A stretch of DNA of 64,000 nucleotides, from the NCBI RefSeq assembly GCF_009797025.1, contig NZ_CP047027.1, forward strand, positions 2,046,001-2,110,000, written 5' to 3'. The translations under genes and the position numbers were made by a program. This stretch comes from Cellulophaga sp. L1A9. GTDB taxonomy: Bacteria > Bacteroidota > Bacteroidia > Flavobacteriales > Flavobacteriaceae. Of the stretch, positions 36,902-45,671 are shown piece by piece; position 1 is the stretch's first letter, and every line of letters begins with the position of its first letter. Below the pieces are notes generated by a model. That model made no database searches. It had not been told where the DNA came from and was given only the letters and a program-made list of their open reading frames with translations.

Positions 36902-38208
36902 TATTTTTTGATGTTTAAATAAGTCAATATTTCATCATATAGCCCTCCATCATTGGAGTATAAAGCATAGTTTTTTGCAGAGCTGAACCATTCTTTGGTG
37001 CTTGATTTCATTTTTTTAGCTGCCTTTAAAATATCTTTTGTAGACAAGGGTTTTGGGATACCGTCTTTGAAGGCTTCTTCTAATTTGCTCTCAATAGCAA
37101 CATCTATAGTAGCTTTAATATCTGCACCAGAAAATTCTTTGGTAACTTTTGCTAAAGAAGAGTAATCGATGGTTTCTATCGGTTTATCTTTTAATTGAAT
37201 TGTAAAAATCTCTTCCCTTGCTTCAACATCTGGTGGAGAAACAAAAATGATACGATCAAAACGACCAGGCCTTCTAAACGCAGGATCTAAGTACCATGGT
37301 GCATTGGTGGCGCCAATGACCAAAATACCGTCATTATCGGCATCTATGCCATCTAACTCTGCTAAAAACTGGTTGATTACCGTTCGTCCAGAATTTTTAT
37401 TCATATCGTTCCTATTGGCACCTAAGGCGTCAATTTCATCAATAAATATAACACAGGGTGTGTTTTCTCGTGCCGTCTCAAATATTTCATGTAGGTTGCG
37501 TTCAGAGCTTCCTATCCACATATCAAGAATATCGTTGATCCCTACATTGATAAAGTTAGCGTTAATCTCTCCAGCTGTAGCTCGGGCTAAATGTGTTTTA
37601 CCACATCCTGGAGGCCCGTAAAGTAAAATTCCGCCTCCTATTTTTTTCCCGTACGCTTTGTATAAATCTTTATGTTCAAGAGGTTTTATGATTTTCAGCG
37701 AAATTTCTTTTTTCACATTTTGCATACCTCCAATGTCCTTGAAGCTAACATCTGGCTTTTTCATAAAGGAAATAGCATCGTTATCTGCAAATTCATCATC
37801 GATATCATCAAACGATGATGTTGTTGTGATTTTTAGTTTCCGATCAAAATCTTCATTTAAATAGGAAGGATCTATTGTTAGGATATCTTTATAAGTGTCT
37901 TGTGCATCATTATAATTATACTGATTTAATTGGCAATAACACAGTAATTCTAGGTAAGTAATGTTATTAGAGTTTTTGGTAATTTCCTCTAAAAGCACTT
38001 CTGCTGCTGGTGTTTTTCCTTGCTTATAAAAGCAATTGGCCAATTCGTATTTGGCATCTTTATGTGTGCTATCTAAATCAATACACCCATAAAGTTGTTT
38101 CTCGGCATTATCAAAATCGCCATTTTGCATATACAATTTGGCAATTTGTAATTTTAAGGGAATATTATTTGGAGAAAAATTTAAGGCTTCTAGTAAACTT
38201 TCAAGCAT
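36901..38208 (-). CDS. TPR-AAA+ ATPase (FtsH/CDC48-like AAA module)
   Basis: A 435-residue protein with TPR-like repeats in the first about 110 residues (NGDFDNAEKQLYGCIDLDSTH) and one AAA module in residues about 150-400. VSFKDIGGMQNVKKEI opens the module. It has Walker A GPPGCGKTH, Walker B VIFIDEIDALG, sensor 1 VIGATNAPW and the arginine-finger motif FRRPGRFDRIIF. It lacks a protease domain and a membrane segment, so it is likely a remodelling ATPase. The membrane partner is the next gene, overlapping by one base. The gene upstream is hemF, 33 bases away; a role in assembling a membrane enzyme is possible but unproven. Confidence 0.87.
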   Translation of the reverse strand: MLESLLEALNFSPNNIPLKLQIAKLYMQNGDFDNAEKQLYGCIDLDSTHKDAKYELANCFYKQGKTPAAEVLLEEITKNSNNITYLELLCYCQLNQYNYNDAQDTYKDILTIDPSYLNEDFDRKLKITTTSSFDDIDDEFADNDAISFMKKPDVSFKDIGGMQNVKKEISLKIIKPLEHKDLYKAYGKKIGGGILLYGPPGCGKTHLARATAGEINANFINVGINDILDMWIGSSERNLHEIFETARENTPCVIFIDEIDALGANRNDMNKNSGRTVINQFLAELDGIDADNDGILVIGATNAPWYLDPAFRRPGRFDRIIFVSPPDVEAREEIFTIQLKDKPIETIDYSSLAKVTKEFSGADIKATIDVAIESKLEEAFKDGIPKPLSTKDILKAAKKMKSSTKEWFSSAKNYALYSNDGGLYDEILTYLNIKK

Positions 38209-38241
38209 GTATTTTAATTTTGACGTATAAAAATATCATTT

Positions 38242-39144
38242 TCAAACCCAATCCTTTGGATTTTTAAGCACATTTATCAATTTTTCTTCTTCACTACCCG
38301 CTTCTGGATGATGATCGTAAACCCATTGAACGTGTGGTGGTAAGCTCATAAGAATACTTTCAATGCGTCCATTCGTTTTTAAACCAAACAAAGTGCCTTT
38401 GTCGTGTACTAAGTTAAACTCTACATAACGACCACGACGAATCTCTTGCCAAGTACGTTGTTCTGAGGTATAGTGGGCATCTTTATGTTTTAAAACGATA
38501 GGTACATAAGCTTCTAGAAAACTGTTTCCTACTTCGCTTACAAAATTAAACCAATCTTGCATTTGCATTTCGTTAGTAGCTTTACAATAATCAAAAAAGA
38601 GTCCGCCTAAACCACGACCTTCATCTCTGTGTGTATTCCAAAAATATTCATCACATCTTTTTTTATATTTTGTGTAGAAGGTTGGATCATGTGCATCGCA
38701 AGCTTTTTTGCAAACAGAATGAAAATGAATGGCGTCTTCTTCAAAAAGATAGTAGGGCGTTAAATCTTGACCGCCACCAAACCATTGGTCTACGATGTTC
38801 CCTTCTTTGTCGTACATTTCAAAATACCGCCAATTTGCATGAACTGTTGGAACCATCGGGTTTTTGGGGTGGAGCACTAGACTTAAGCCACATGCGAAAA
38901 AATCAGCATCTTTAACTCCAAAATATTTTTGCATGCTTTCTGGTAAGGCCCCATGTACTCCAGAGATATTTACTCCGCCTTTTTCAAAAACAGCGCCATT
39001 TTCGATAACACGGGTTCTGCCACCGCCACCTTCTGGTCGTTCCCAAACATCTTCTTGAAACTTTACCGAACCATCTACTTCCTCTAACTGTGAGGTGATA
39101 GTGTCTTGTAATTCTTGGATATATGCGTAAAACTTATCTTTCAT
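38242..39144 (-). CDS. hemF: Oxygen-dependent coproporphyrinogen III oxidase
   Basis: Decarboxylates two propionates of coproporphyrinogen III to give protoporphyrinogen IX, using O2. It has 300 residues from the chosen start (MKDKFYAYIQ); an ATG 12 bases upstream (MNYI) would lengthen the overlap with the preceding gene to 23 bases. Signatures are WERPEGGGGRTRVIENGAVFEKGGVN, PKNPMVPTVHANWRYFE, WFGGGQDLTPYY with the conserved residues of the active site, and GRYVEFNLVHDKGTLFGL. It shows the organism makes heme aerobically. It sits between the GNAT gene and the AAA+ pair in the long leftward run. Confidence 0.96.
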   Translation of the reverse strand: MKDKFYAYIQELQDTITSQLEEVDGSVKFQEDVWERPEGGGGRTRVIENGAVFEKGGVNISGVHGALPESMQKYFGVKDADFFACGLSLVLHPKNPMVPTVHANWRYFEMYDKEGNIVDQWFGGGQDLTPYYLFEEDAIHFHSVCKKACDAHDPTFYTKYKKRCDEYFWNTHRDEGRGLGGLFFDYCKATNEMQMQDWFNFVSEVGNSFLEAYVPIVLKHKDAHYTSEQRTWQEIRRGRYVEFNLVHDKGTLFGLKTNGRIESILMSLPPHVQWVYDHHPEAGSEEEKLINVLKNPKDWV

Positions 39145-39670
39145 AATGTAATTCATAGAGCTCCATATCTAACGGAGTTTCGTTAGGCGGAGTATGTTCT
39201 TTGGGAAGTGTTTTAATCCATTTATAGTTACTGTTGGTCGCAACGGTTACACTGCCAATGTTCGTTCTGTGTGCTATAATTTGCAAGGTATTTAATCCTA
39301 ATTCGCGATGTGCCCAATCAGAAATATACCGTACGGTTTTAGAAGTTATCCCTTTGCCTTCAAAGTTATAATCAATACAGTAGGCCAATTCTGCTAGCTT
39401 TAGGGCTTTATCAATTTTTTTAACATAGACCAAACCAATAATAGTTCTATTTTCTTTTTCCTTTAACGTAAAAAGAAATTCTGTTTTAGCATTCCACTGC
39501 TTTACTTTTTGATTAACAAATAGTTCTGAAAGATTTGGCGTTAAATTTAGCTCAAGTGTTTTTGGAAAATATCTTTTTAATCGTTCTGCATTTGCTATAG
39601 AAAAATTGCAAAGCCGCCAAGAATCTTTGAGGGTAATTGGTTCTATGGTGCAAATATCGCTTTCAAACAT
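39134..39670 (-). CDS. GNAT family N-acetyltransferase (RimJ/RimL type)
   Basis: A 178-residue protein of the GNAT fold, RimJ/RimL-like group, which acetylates N-terminal or small-molecule amines with acetyl-CoA. IEPITLKDSWRLCNFSIANAERLKRYFP opens the fold; TIIGLVYVKKIDKALKLAELAYCIDYNFEGKGITSKTVRYISDWAHRELGL is the conserved core, where the acetyl-CoA loop appears as FEGKGITSKT. HRTNIGSVTVATNSNYKW is the usual motif B. It overlaps hemF by 11 bases. The target is unknown. Confidence 0.85.
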   Translation of the reverse strand: MFESDICTIEPITLKDSWRLCNFSIANAERLKRYFPKTLELNLTPNLSELFVNQKVKQWNAKTEFLFTLKEKENRTIIGLVYVKKIDKALKLAELAYCIDYNFEGKGITSKTVRYISDWAHRELGLNTLQIIAHRTNIGSVTVATNSNYKWIKTLPKEHTPPNETPLDMELYELHYER

Positions 39671-39713
39671 GTTTAATTAAAAATTTAAATAAAGTATATT
39701 ATCTTGTTGTAAT

Positions 39714-40487
39714 TTAGGATATTATGTCTTTTTTTATTTTTAGGTCCACTTCCTCGCTTTTAATTATACCGACTGTTTTAATTGAGGCTGCTGTTACGGA
39801 AAGAGGCAGTACTAAAATGATTCCGATAACGGGAATAAATAAGAATAGCATGAAAATTATACCATTGCCAATTGCTGCTCCTCTATTTTTCCGAACAAAA
39901 TTAATACTGTCTTTATAATTAAAATGTCGTTCTAAGGTGTAATCCATACTTCCAAAGCCGGCATAGTAGGCTTGTAATAGAAACAATGCGATGGCCGAGA
40001 ATATGTTTACTACTGGAATCAGTTTCAATAACAGTAGCGGAAGGGTGTATAAAAGCTCCTTTCCAAGATTCCGGACATTGAGTCTAATTCCACGCCATAA
40101 TTGTTCGTTAAAGGAGGTTTTCTTGTGATCGTGACTTTCAATACCTGTTAAGTGCGCTTCAATTTTTTCTGAAACAGGACTCATAAAAGGTGCAGATAGT
40201 GCCATTACGATATGCTTGTACAGAATGAACCCAATAACCAGAATAATAAGTCCGCTAAATAATGTAGATAAAGAAGTAAATGTTTCTTTACCAAAATCCC
40301 AAACCCATAATGTTGCAATAAATTCACCAAAACTGCTAGACAGACTCCATGCTGCAACTCCAATGAGGGCGGCTGTGATGAGACTAATAATCATGGGAAT
40401 AAAAAAGAATTTCCAAAGCTTAAGCTCTTTCATTAGCTTAAACGTTCCTGAATACGATTTTATACCTAGTAGTATATTTTTAAACAT
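39714..40487 (-). CDS. EI24/CysZ-like membrane protein
   Basis: A 257-residue inner-membrane protein with four to six hydrophobic helices, including paired re-entrant-looking segments (FFIPMIISLITAALIGVAAWSL, LFSGLIILVIGFILYKHIVMALSAPFMSPVSEKIE). ALSAPFMSPVSEKIEAHLTG and LLKLIPVVNIFSAIALFLLQAYYAGFGSMDYTLERH are typical of the EI24 family, whose best-known member, CysZ, is a sulfate channel. Sulfate transport is not implied by the surrounding hem genes, so the function is left open. It lies in the middle of the leftward heme run. Confidence 0.82.
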   Translation of the reverse strand: MFKNILLGIKSYSGTFKLMKELKLWKFFFIPMIISLITAALIGVAAWSLSSSFGEFIATLWVWDFGKETFTSLSTLFSGLIILVIGFILYKHIVMALSAPFMSPVSEKIEAHLTGIESHDHKKTSFNEQLWRGIRLNVRNLGKELLYTLPLLLLKLIPVVNIFSAIALFLLQAYYAGFGSMDYTLERHFNYKDSINFVRKNRGAAIGNGIIFMLFLFIPVIGIILVLPLSVTAASIKTVGIIKSEEVDLKIKKDIIS

Positions 40488-40547
40488 ATGCTTGGTCTTT
40501 ATGGGTCAAGGTTATAAATAAAACACTTAGAAGCTTGAAATAGTATA

Positions 40548-41573
40548 TTAGCTTTTGTATTCTTTTACGGCATCTATAAATGCTTTTGCATTTTCTACAG
40601 GTACGTTAGGCAAAATACCATGACCAAGATTTACAATGTATTTATCTTTTCCAAATTCATTGATCATCTGTGTGACCATTCTTTTTATGTCTGCAGGCGG
40701 AGATAATAAACGCGCAGGATCAAAATTCCCTTGTAATGTAATGTTTCCACCAGTTAAGTAACGTGCGTTTCTAGCAGAGCAAGTCCAATCAACACCTAAA
40801 GCTGCTGCACCAGATTTTGCCATATCACCTAAAGCAAACCAGCATCCTTTACCAAAAACAATCACCGGTGTTTCCTCTTTTAAGGCATCTATAATTTGCT
40901 GAATATAATTCCAAGAGAACTCCGTATAATCTGTAGGTGAAAGCATTCCTCCCCAGGAATCAAATATTTGTACTGCATTTACGCCAGCTTTAACTTTAGC
41001 TTTTAAATAAGCAATTGTTGTGTCTGTAATTTTTTGCAATAACTGATGGGCGGCTAAAGGTTGCATAAAACAGAACTCTTTTGCTTTATCAAAATTCTTA
41101 CTTCCTTGCCCTTGTACGCAATAGCATAAAATAGTCCACGGAGAGCCTGCAAACCCAATTAGAGGCACTTCATCATTCAATTTCTCTTTCGTGGCTTTAA
41201 TTGCCTTCATTACATAGTCTAGCGCTACATCTACATTAGGAACTATAACGGCATCTACATCTTTCTGGGTGCGAATAGGGTTTGGAAGATAAGGTCCAAA
41301 ATCTGGTTTCATTTGGACTTCTATATTCATTGCTTGTGGTATCACTAAAATATCAGAAAACAATATAGCAGCATCCATTCCGTATCTGCGAATTGGTTGT
41401 ACAGTAATTTCAGAAGCTAATTCTGGAGTTTGGCATCTTGTAAAGAAATCATACTCTTTTTTAATTTCCATAAATTCTGGTAAATACCTACCAGCTTGGC
41501 GCATCATCCATACGGGTGGGCGTTCTACTGTTTCTCCTTTTAATGCACGTAAGAATAAATCGTTTTTTATCAT
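40548..41573 (-). CDS. hemE: Uroporphyrinogen decarboxylase
   Basis: Removes four carboxyl groups from uroporphyrinogen III to give coproporphyrinogen III. It has 341 residues. The N-terminal signature [17 protein letters not shown] includes the substrate-binding arginines, followed by [15 protein letters not shown] with the catalytic aspartate. [15 protein letters not shown] and [25 protein letters not shown] are the later conserved segments. It is cytosolic. Preceding genes in the run are the potassium uptake pair; the 63-base gap upstream holds no obvious promoter. Confidence 0.96.
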   Translation of the reverse strand: MIKNDLFLRALKGETVERPPVWMMRQAGRYLPEFMEIKKEYDFFTRCQTPELASEITVQPIRRYGMDAAILFSDILVIPQAMNIEVQMKPDFGPYLPNPIRTQKDVDAVIVPNVDVALDYVMKAIKATKEKLNDEVPLIGFAGSPWTILCYCVQGQGSKNFDKAKEFCFMQPLAAHQLLQKITDTTIAYLKAKVKAGVNAVQIFDSWGGMLSPTDYTEFSWNYIQQIIDALKEETPVIVFGKGCWFALGDMAKSGAAALGVDWTCSARNARYLTGGNITLQGNFDPARLLSPPADIKRMVTQMINEFGKDKYIVNLGHGILPNVPVENAKAFIDAVKEYKS

Positions 41574-41636
41574 TTTGTAAGCTATTTTTTGTTAAATTTT
41601 TTCCAGTGGTTTTAATAGTATAACCATTGGTATGTT

Positions 41637-42317
41637 TTATTTTAATAGGCGCTTTATGTTTTTGTCTTTACCAAAAACTACTAGGATATCGCCTTCCTGT
41701 AATATGGTACTCGGGTCTGGTGTTCCTAATACGTCTTTCTTAATATAGATACTTCCTAAGATATTTTTCTTTTTTTGTTTTCTAATGATGGTGATAATAT
41801 TTAATTCATAGTTTTCTCTAAATTTAGATTCCAAAATAGAGACACCGATTAGATCTTTTGGAAGTTCAATTTCTGAAACCAAATGATCTTCATCCACCTC
41901 AAAATTATCAATACTCCCATCTAAATTAATAGTTTTTGTAAATTTTTCAGCAAACTCTCGTTCTGGATGTATAATTTGGTCTACACCCATTGCTTGAAGA
42001 ATGGTGTCTTCAATAGGGGATGAGGCCCGCGCAATTATTTTTGCTTTGGTTAATTTTTTTATAATAGCGGTACTTATAATAGCTGTACCGTTTCTATCTC
42101 CAATGGCTATAATTACTAGATCTGTATTTTTAAGGGGTAGCGAATTATAAACCAATTCCTTTTTAGCATCAAAAGCTACCGCATGAGCAACTTGATCTTT
42201 TATTTGAGTAATTTTTTCGGGATCAATATCTACCGCAATCACTTCATTATTTGTATTTGATAGATTGATGGCAGCTGCCATTCCAAAATTCCCAAGTCCA
42301 ATTACTATTATTTTCAT
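41637..42317 (-). CDS. ktrA: Trk/Ktr potassium uptake regulatory subunit (RCK protein)
   Basis: A 226-residue cytosolic regulator with a Rossmann RCK_N domain (GLGNFGMAAAINLSNTNNEVIAVDID; the GxGxxG loop binds NAD or ATP/ADP) and an RCK_C domain from about residue 140. At one RCK pair it is KtrA-like, not the double-length TrkA of enterobacteria. It gates the adjacent TrkH/KtrB channel. It is 14 bases downstream of the channel gene and 63 bases upstream of hemE. The family name is firm; the choice between the symbols ktrA and trkA is conventional. Confidence 0.88.
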   Translation of the reverse strand: MKIIVIGLGNFGMAAAINLSNTNNEVIAVDIDPEKITQIKDQVAHAVAFDAKKELVYNSLPLKNTDLVIIAIGDRNGTAIISTAIIKKLTKAKIIARASSPIEDTILQAMGVDQIIHPEREFAEKFTKTINLDGSIDNFEVDEDHLVSEIELPKDLIGVSILESKFRENYELNIITIIRKQKKKNILGSIYIKKDVLGTPDPSTILQEGDILVVFGKDKNIKRLLK

Positions 42318-42331
42318 GCGAGCTATTTTGG

Positions 42332-44080
42332 TTAATTTATTAATATATTTTCTTCAGGATAACTATAATCAGCCTGGTTCACATTTTTCAAGAGCCCAAT
42401 CATTAAGTTTAAAAGTCCTATTCTGCCCAAAAACATGAGCATAATAAGGATAATTTTGCTGGCGCCTGATAATGACGATGTGATCCCCATGGAAACCCCA
42501 ACTGTGCTAAAGGCAGAAAAAACTTCGAATGCAATCTGAATTAGAGAAAATTCTGGATTAAATATGAGCAAAAATAATATTCCTGATCCAATACTGGCTA
42601 ATGAAATAGCCATAATTGCAAATGCTCTTCGCACCGATTGTGCTGCAATTCTTCGAGTACCTATTTCAATATAAGTTTGATCTTTGGCGACAAAAAATAC
42701 GTTGAGCGTTGCGATGGCAAAAGTGGTTGTTTTTATACCACCACCTGTAGAGGCTGGCGATGCACCAATCCACATTAGAAAAATCATAAATAAAATACCA
42801 GGAATGCTAAAATGGGCATAGTCTACAGTATTAAAACCTGCAGTTCTTGCAGTTACAGATGAAAATAATGAGGTTGTAATTTTTCCAAACCAAGTGGTAT
42901 GTTCTATTAAGTTTGTGTGTTGTTCAGATATTAAGAAAAACCCGGTTCCTGCAACTATTAAAATTAGTGACGTGTACAGGACAATTTTAGTATTCAATAG
43001 AATAATTCTTGAAATAAATATTTTATTTTTCGACCGAAATAGGTTCGTAATAAAACGTTTTAGGTATTGTATGATGTTATATGCGATATGATAACCTAAT
43101 CCTCCAAAAATAATAAGTCCCATAACCACCCATTGCAAATAATAGTTAAATCTAAGATTGATATCGTTCAACCCCATAGATTCTAATGAGAAGCCTGCGT
43201 TACAATAGGCAGATATGGCATGAAATACAGAAAAGAATATCTGGTTTGGTATTTTTTCTACTTCTGGTAATGAGGTGTAAATTAATACAGCACCTAAGAA
43301 TTCAATAAATAAAGAAAATGCAACAACCTGCATTACCCTTTTCATGATACCCCCAAGTTCATCGTTATTCCCCATAATATCTTTCATATAGAGGCTTTCT
43401 CTAAAAGATGATCCTGTTTTAAAAAAATAAGCAAAAAATGAGGTAAATGTGAGCATTCCCAATCCGCCTAGCTGAAAAAGAAACATCAGTATGGTTTGGC
43501 CGAACGAGGTAAAATCTTTCGCTGTGTCAACTACGATTAAACCGGTGACCGATGTTGCGCTCGTTGCAGTAAATAGTGCGTTTATAAATGAAATTCCATG
43601 AGTAGTAGAGGCGGGTAACATCAGCAAAAAGGTACCGCCTAGAGCTATAATAGCAAAACTTCCTACAAATAGAATAGCAGGGTTAAAGTAAATGGCATAT
43701 ATTTTTCGAACTAAGAAAGAAACGCGAATAAAAAAGTAGATTAAAAGCCCATATTCTATAACGTACCTAACATTAAAGAAACTATCAAATAAGGAATATT
43801 CAAAATCGCTTATGATCGTAATAATCTCTACAATAACTAAGATAGAAAGGTAATATAGATTTATTTTGGGGCTAATGCTAGATACACGTTGCCTTTTGAA
43901 GAGTCTGTATTTGTAGAGGTTAAATAGAATTAAGGCTAATACTAGTGTGGGCAGTACAATTAGTTTATACTGTCTTAAATCTTGATAGTCTTTAAAACCA
44001 AAGTCGTAAATTAAAAAGATTACCAAGCCAAGATCTAAAAATAGAACGGCAAGGCTAGATAATCTAACTTTATTCCACAT
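42332..44080 (-). CDS. ktrB: TrkH/KtrB family potassium transporter
   Basis: A 582-residue inner-membrane protein: about 130 residues of extra N-terminal helices, then the four-repeat M1-P-M2 core of the TrkH/Ktr/HKT superfamily. Selectivity-filter regions are seen as TATSATSVTGLIVVDT, NAGFSLESMG, SVTARTAGFNTVDY and FSAFSTVGVSMGIT, each with the expected glycine. GASPASTGGGIKTTTFAI matches the M2C2/M2D1 region. With the KtrA-like gene it forms a K+ uptake system, probably Na+-coupled in a marine species (inference). It lies 16 bases downstream of the hemC-D fusion. Confidence 0.93.
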   Translation of the reverse strand: MWNKVRLSSLAVLFLDLGLVIFLIYDFGFKDYQDLRQYKLIVLPTLVLALILFNLYKYRLFKRQRVSSISPKINLYYLSILVIVEIITIISDFEYSLFDSFFNVRYVIEYGLLIYFFIRVSFLVRKIYAIYFNPAILFVGSFAIIALGGTFLLMLPASTTHGISFINALFTATSATSVTGLIVVDTAKDFTSFGQTILMFLFQLGGLGMLTFTSFFAYFFKTGSSFRESLYMKDIMGNNDELGGIMKRVMQVVAFSLFIEFLGAVLIYTSLPEVEKIPNQIFFSVFHAISAYCNAGFSLESMGLNDINLRFNYYLQWVVMGLIIFGGLGYHIAYNIIQYLKRFITNLFRSKNKIFISRIILLNTKIVLYTSLILIVAGTGFFLISEQHTNLIEHTTWFGKITTSLFSSVTARTAGFNTVDYAHFSIPGILFMIFLMWIGASPASTGGGIKTTTFAIATLNVFFVAKDQTYIEIGTRRIAAQSVRRAFAIMAISLASIGSGILFLLIFNPEFSLIQIAFEVFSAFSTVGVSMGITSSLSGASKIILIMLMFLGRIGLLNLMIGLLKNVNQADYSYPEENILIN

Positions 44081-44096
44081 GTTAAACAGTATAAAA

Positions 44097-45671
44097 TTAC
44101 TGGTAGTCTTTATTGACTAGGTCAATAACAGACTCTAAGGTAGGCATTTTTGAAATATGAACTTTTGAAAAATGTTTTTTAGCTTCGGCCGCCGTAGTAT
44201 CACCAATACAATACGCAACAACATCTGTTGTATTTTCTTGAAGGTAGCTTTCTATAGTAGAAGGACTGTAGAACAGTACGCCTTTTATAGATGCATCTAC
44301 TTTCATTGGCGATTTTTTGGTGCTATACGCTTCAATTTCTGTAAGTTCAATTTTATGATCTGCTAAAATAGTTGGTAAATCGTCTAGACGTAAGTTGCTA
44401 CAGAAATAAGTTGCTGTGGTTCCTTCTATGTTGTCTACAAGGTAATCTGCCAATTCTTTAGCGCTATTTTCAAAATGAGTTACCTTCCCGATACGTTTTT
44501 CTATTAAACGTTTGGTTTTGCGACCTACGCAATAGATATTTTCAAATTTAAGTTCGTCAGGATTAATGCTAGCTATAAGTGCTTCAACGGCATTTTTGCT
44601 AGTAATAATAACATTTTTGTGGCTTGCTTTAAGCTTTAACCTTGGAATTCTATTTAGGCTTATTTGAATAAAGTCTTCTGAGGCTACCGTGATATCAGTA
44701 GTAAAACGTTCTACTTGTTCTGTAGTTAGTTTTTTGGTAGAAAATACTTCTGGGTTTTTTGTTACCCCTGCAATTTGACTCATGAGTAGCTTTCCGCCGC
44801 GACTAAAAACACGTTCTACGCAGGCTTCTGCTAGATTCTCATGTTTGCCGAGCTTCGAAGTGAATTCAACTTCAATTCTTTTCTTACCATCTACGCTAAG
44901 TAAAACTCCTTTTAAACTTATATTGGTGTCTTTAATTATCGCTAAGGCTCCGATGGGAGCAGTACAGCCACCTTCTAAAAGGTTTAAAAATTTGCGTTCA
45001 AGAGTGGTGCAAATTTCAGTTTCTTTATGGTTCAGTTCAGCACAAGCATTTCTTGAAAATTCGTCATCTTCTAGCGCAACGACAACTACTGCGCCTTGAG
45101 CAGGAGCAGGTACCATCCATGTTAACCCAATGGTGTTTTCAAATTCTAAACCAACGCGCTCTAAACCTGCGGCGGCAAAAATAGCAGCATTCCAATCGTT
45201 ATTTTCTAGTTTTTCTGCTCTTGTATGAACGTTTCCACGTAAATCTACAACCTCATGGGTTGGGTATCTATTAAGCCATTGCGCTTTTCTTCGCAAACTA
45301 CCTGTTGCAATAACAGCTTCTTTTTGGCTAAGAAATTCTTCATTATTCTTAAAAGCAAGAATATCCATGTAATTGCCACGTTTTAACACGGCAGCTTGTA
45401 CAATACCTTTGGGTAAAACCGTTGGTACATCTTTCATGGAATGTACGGCAATATCAATTTCGCCTTTAAGCATGGCGATATCAAGGGTTTTGGTAAATAC
45501 ACCGGTAATGCCTAACTCATGAAGAGGTTTGTCTAAAACCAAATCACCCATAGACTTAACAGGTACTAATACCGATTGGTATCCTTGTTCCTTTAATTGT
45601 TTTTGTACAGTTTTTGCTTGCCATAGTGCCAGTTCACTATCACGTGTTCCAATGCGGATTATCTTACTCAT
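44097..45671 (-). CDS. hemC: Porphobilinogen deaminase fused to uroporphyrinogen III synthase
   Basis: A 524-residue bifunctional protein. Residues about 1-300 are HemC, which builds hydroxymethylbilane from four porphobilinogens. IIRIGTRDSELALWQAKTV is the N-terminal motif, and LLEGGCTAPIGALA holds the cysteine that anchors the dipyrromethane cofactor. Residues about 315-524 are HemD, which closes the ring to uroporphyrinogen III: VIITSKNAVEALI, FENIYCVGRKTKRLIEKR, YSPSTIESYL and YCIGDTTAAEAKKH. The fusion places consecutive steps on one chain. It overlaps the end of hemA by 4 bases, so the two are translationally coupled. Confidence 0.94.
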   Translation of the reverse strand: MSKIIRIGTRDSELALWQAKTVQKQLKEQGYQSVLVPVKSMGDLVLDKPLHELGITGVFTKTLDIAMLKGEIDIAVHSMKDVPTVLPKGIVQAAVLKRGNYMDILAFKNNEEFLSQKEAVIATGSLRRKAQWLNRYPTHEVVDLRGNVHTRAEKLENNDWNAAIFAAAGLERVGLEFENTIGLTWMVPAPAQGAVVVVALEDDEFSRNACAELNHKETEICTTLERKFLNLLEGGCTAPIGALAIIKDTNISLKGVLLSVDGKKRIEVEFTSKLGKHENLAEACVERVFSRGGKLLMSQIAGVTKNPEVFSTKKLTTEQVERFTTDITVASEDFIQISLNRIPRLKLKASHKNVIITSKNAVEALIASINPDELKFENIYCVGRKTKRLIEKRIGKVTHFENSAKELADYLVDNIEGTTATYFCSNLRLDDLPTILADHKIELTEIEAYSTKKSPMKVDASIKGVLFYSPSTIESYLQENTTDVVAYCIGDTTAAEAKKHFSKVHISKMPTLESVIDLVNKDYQ

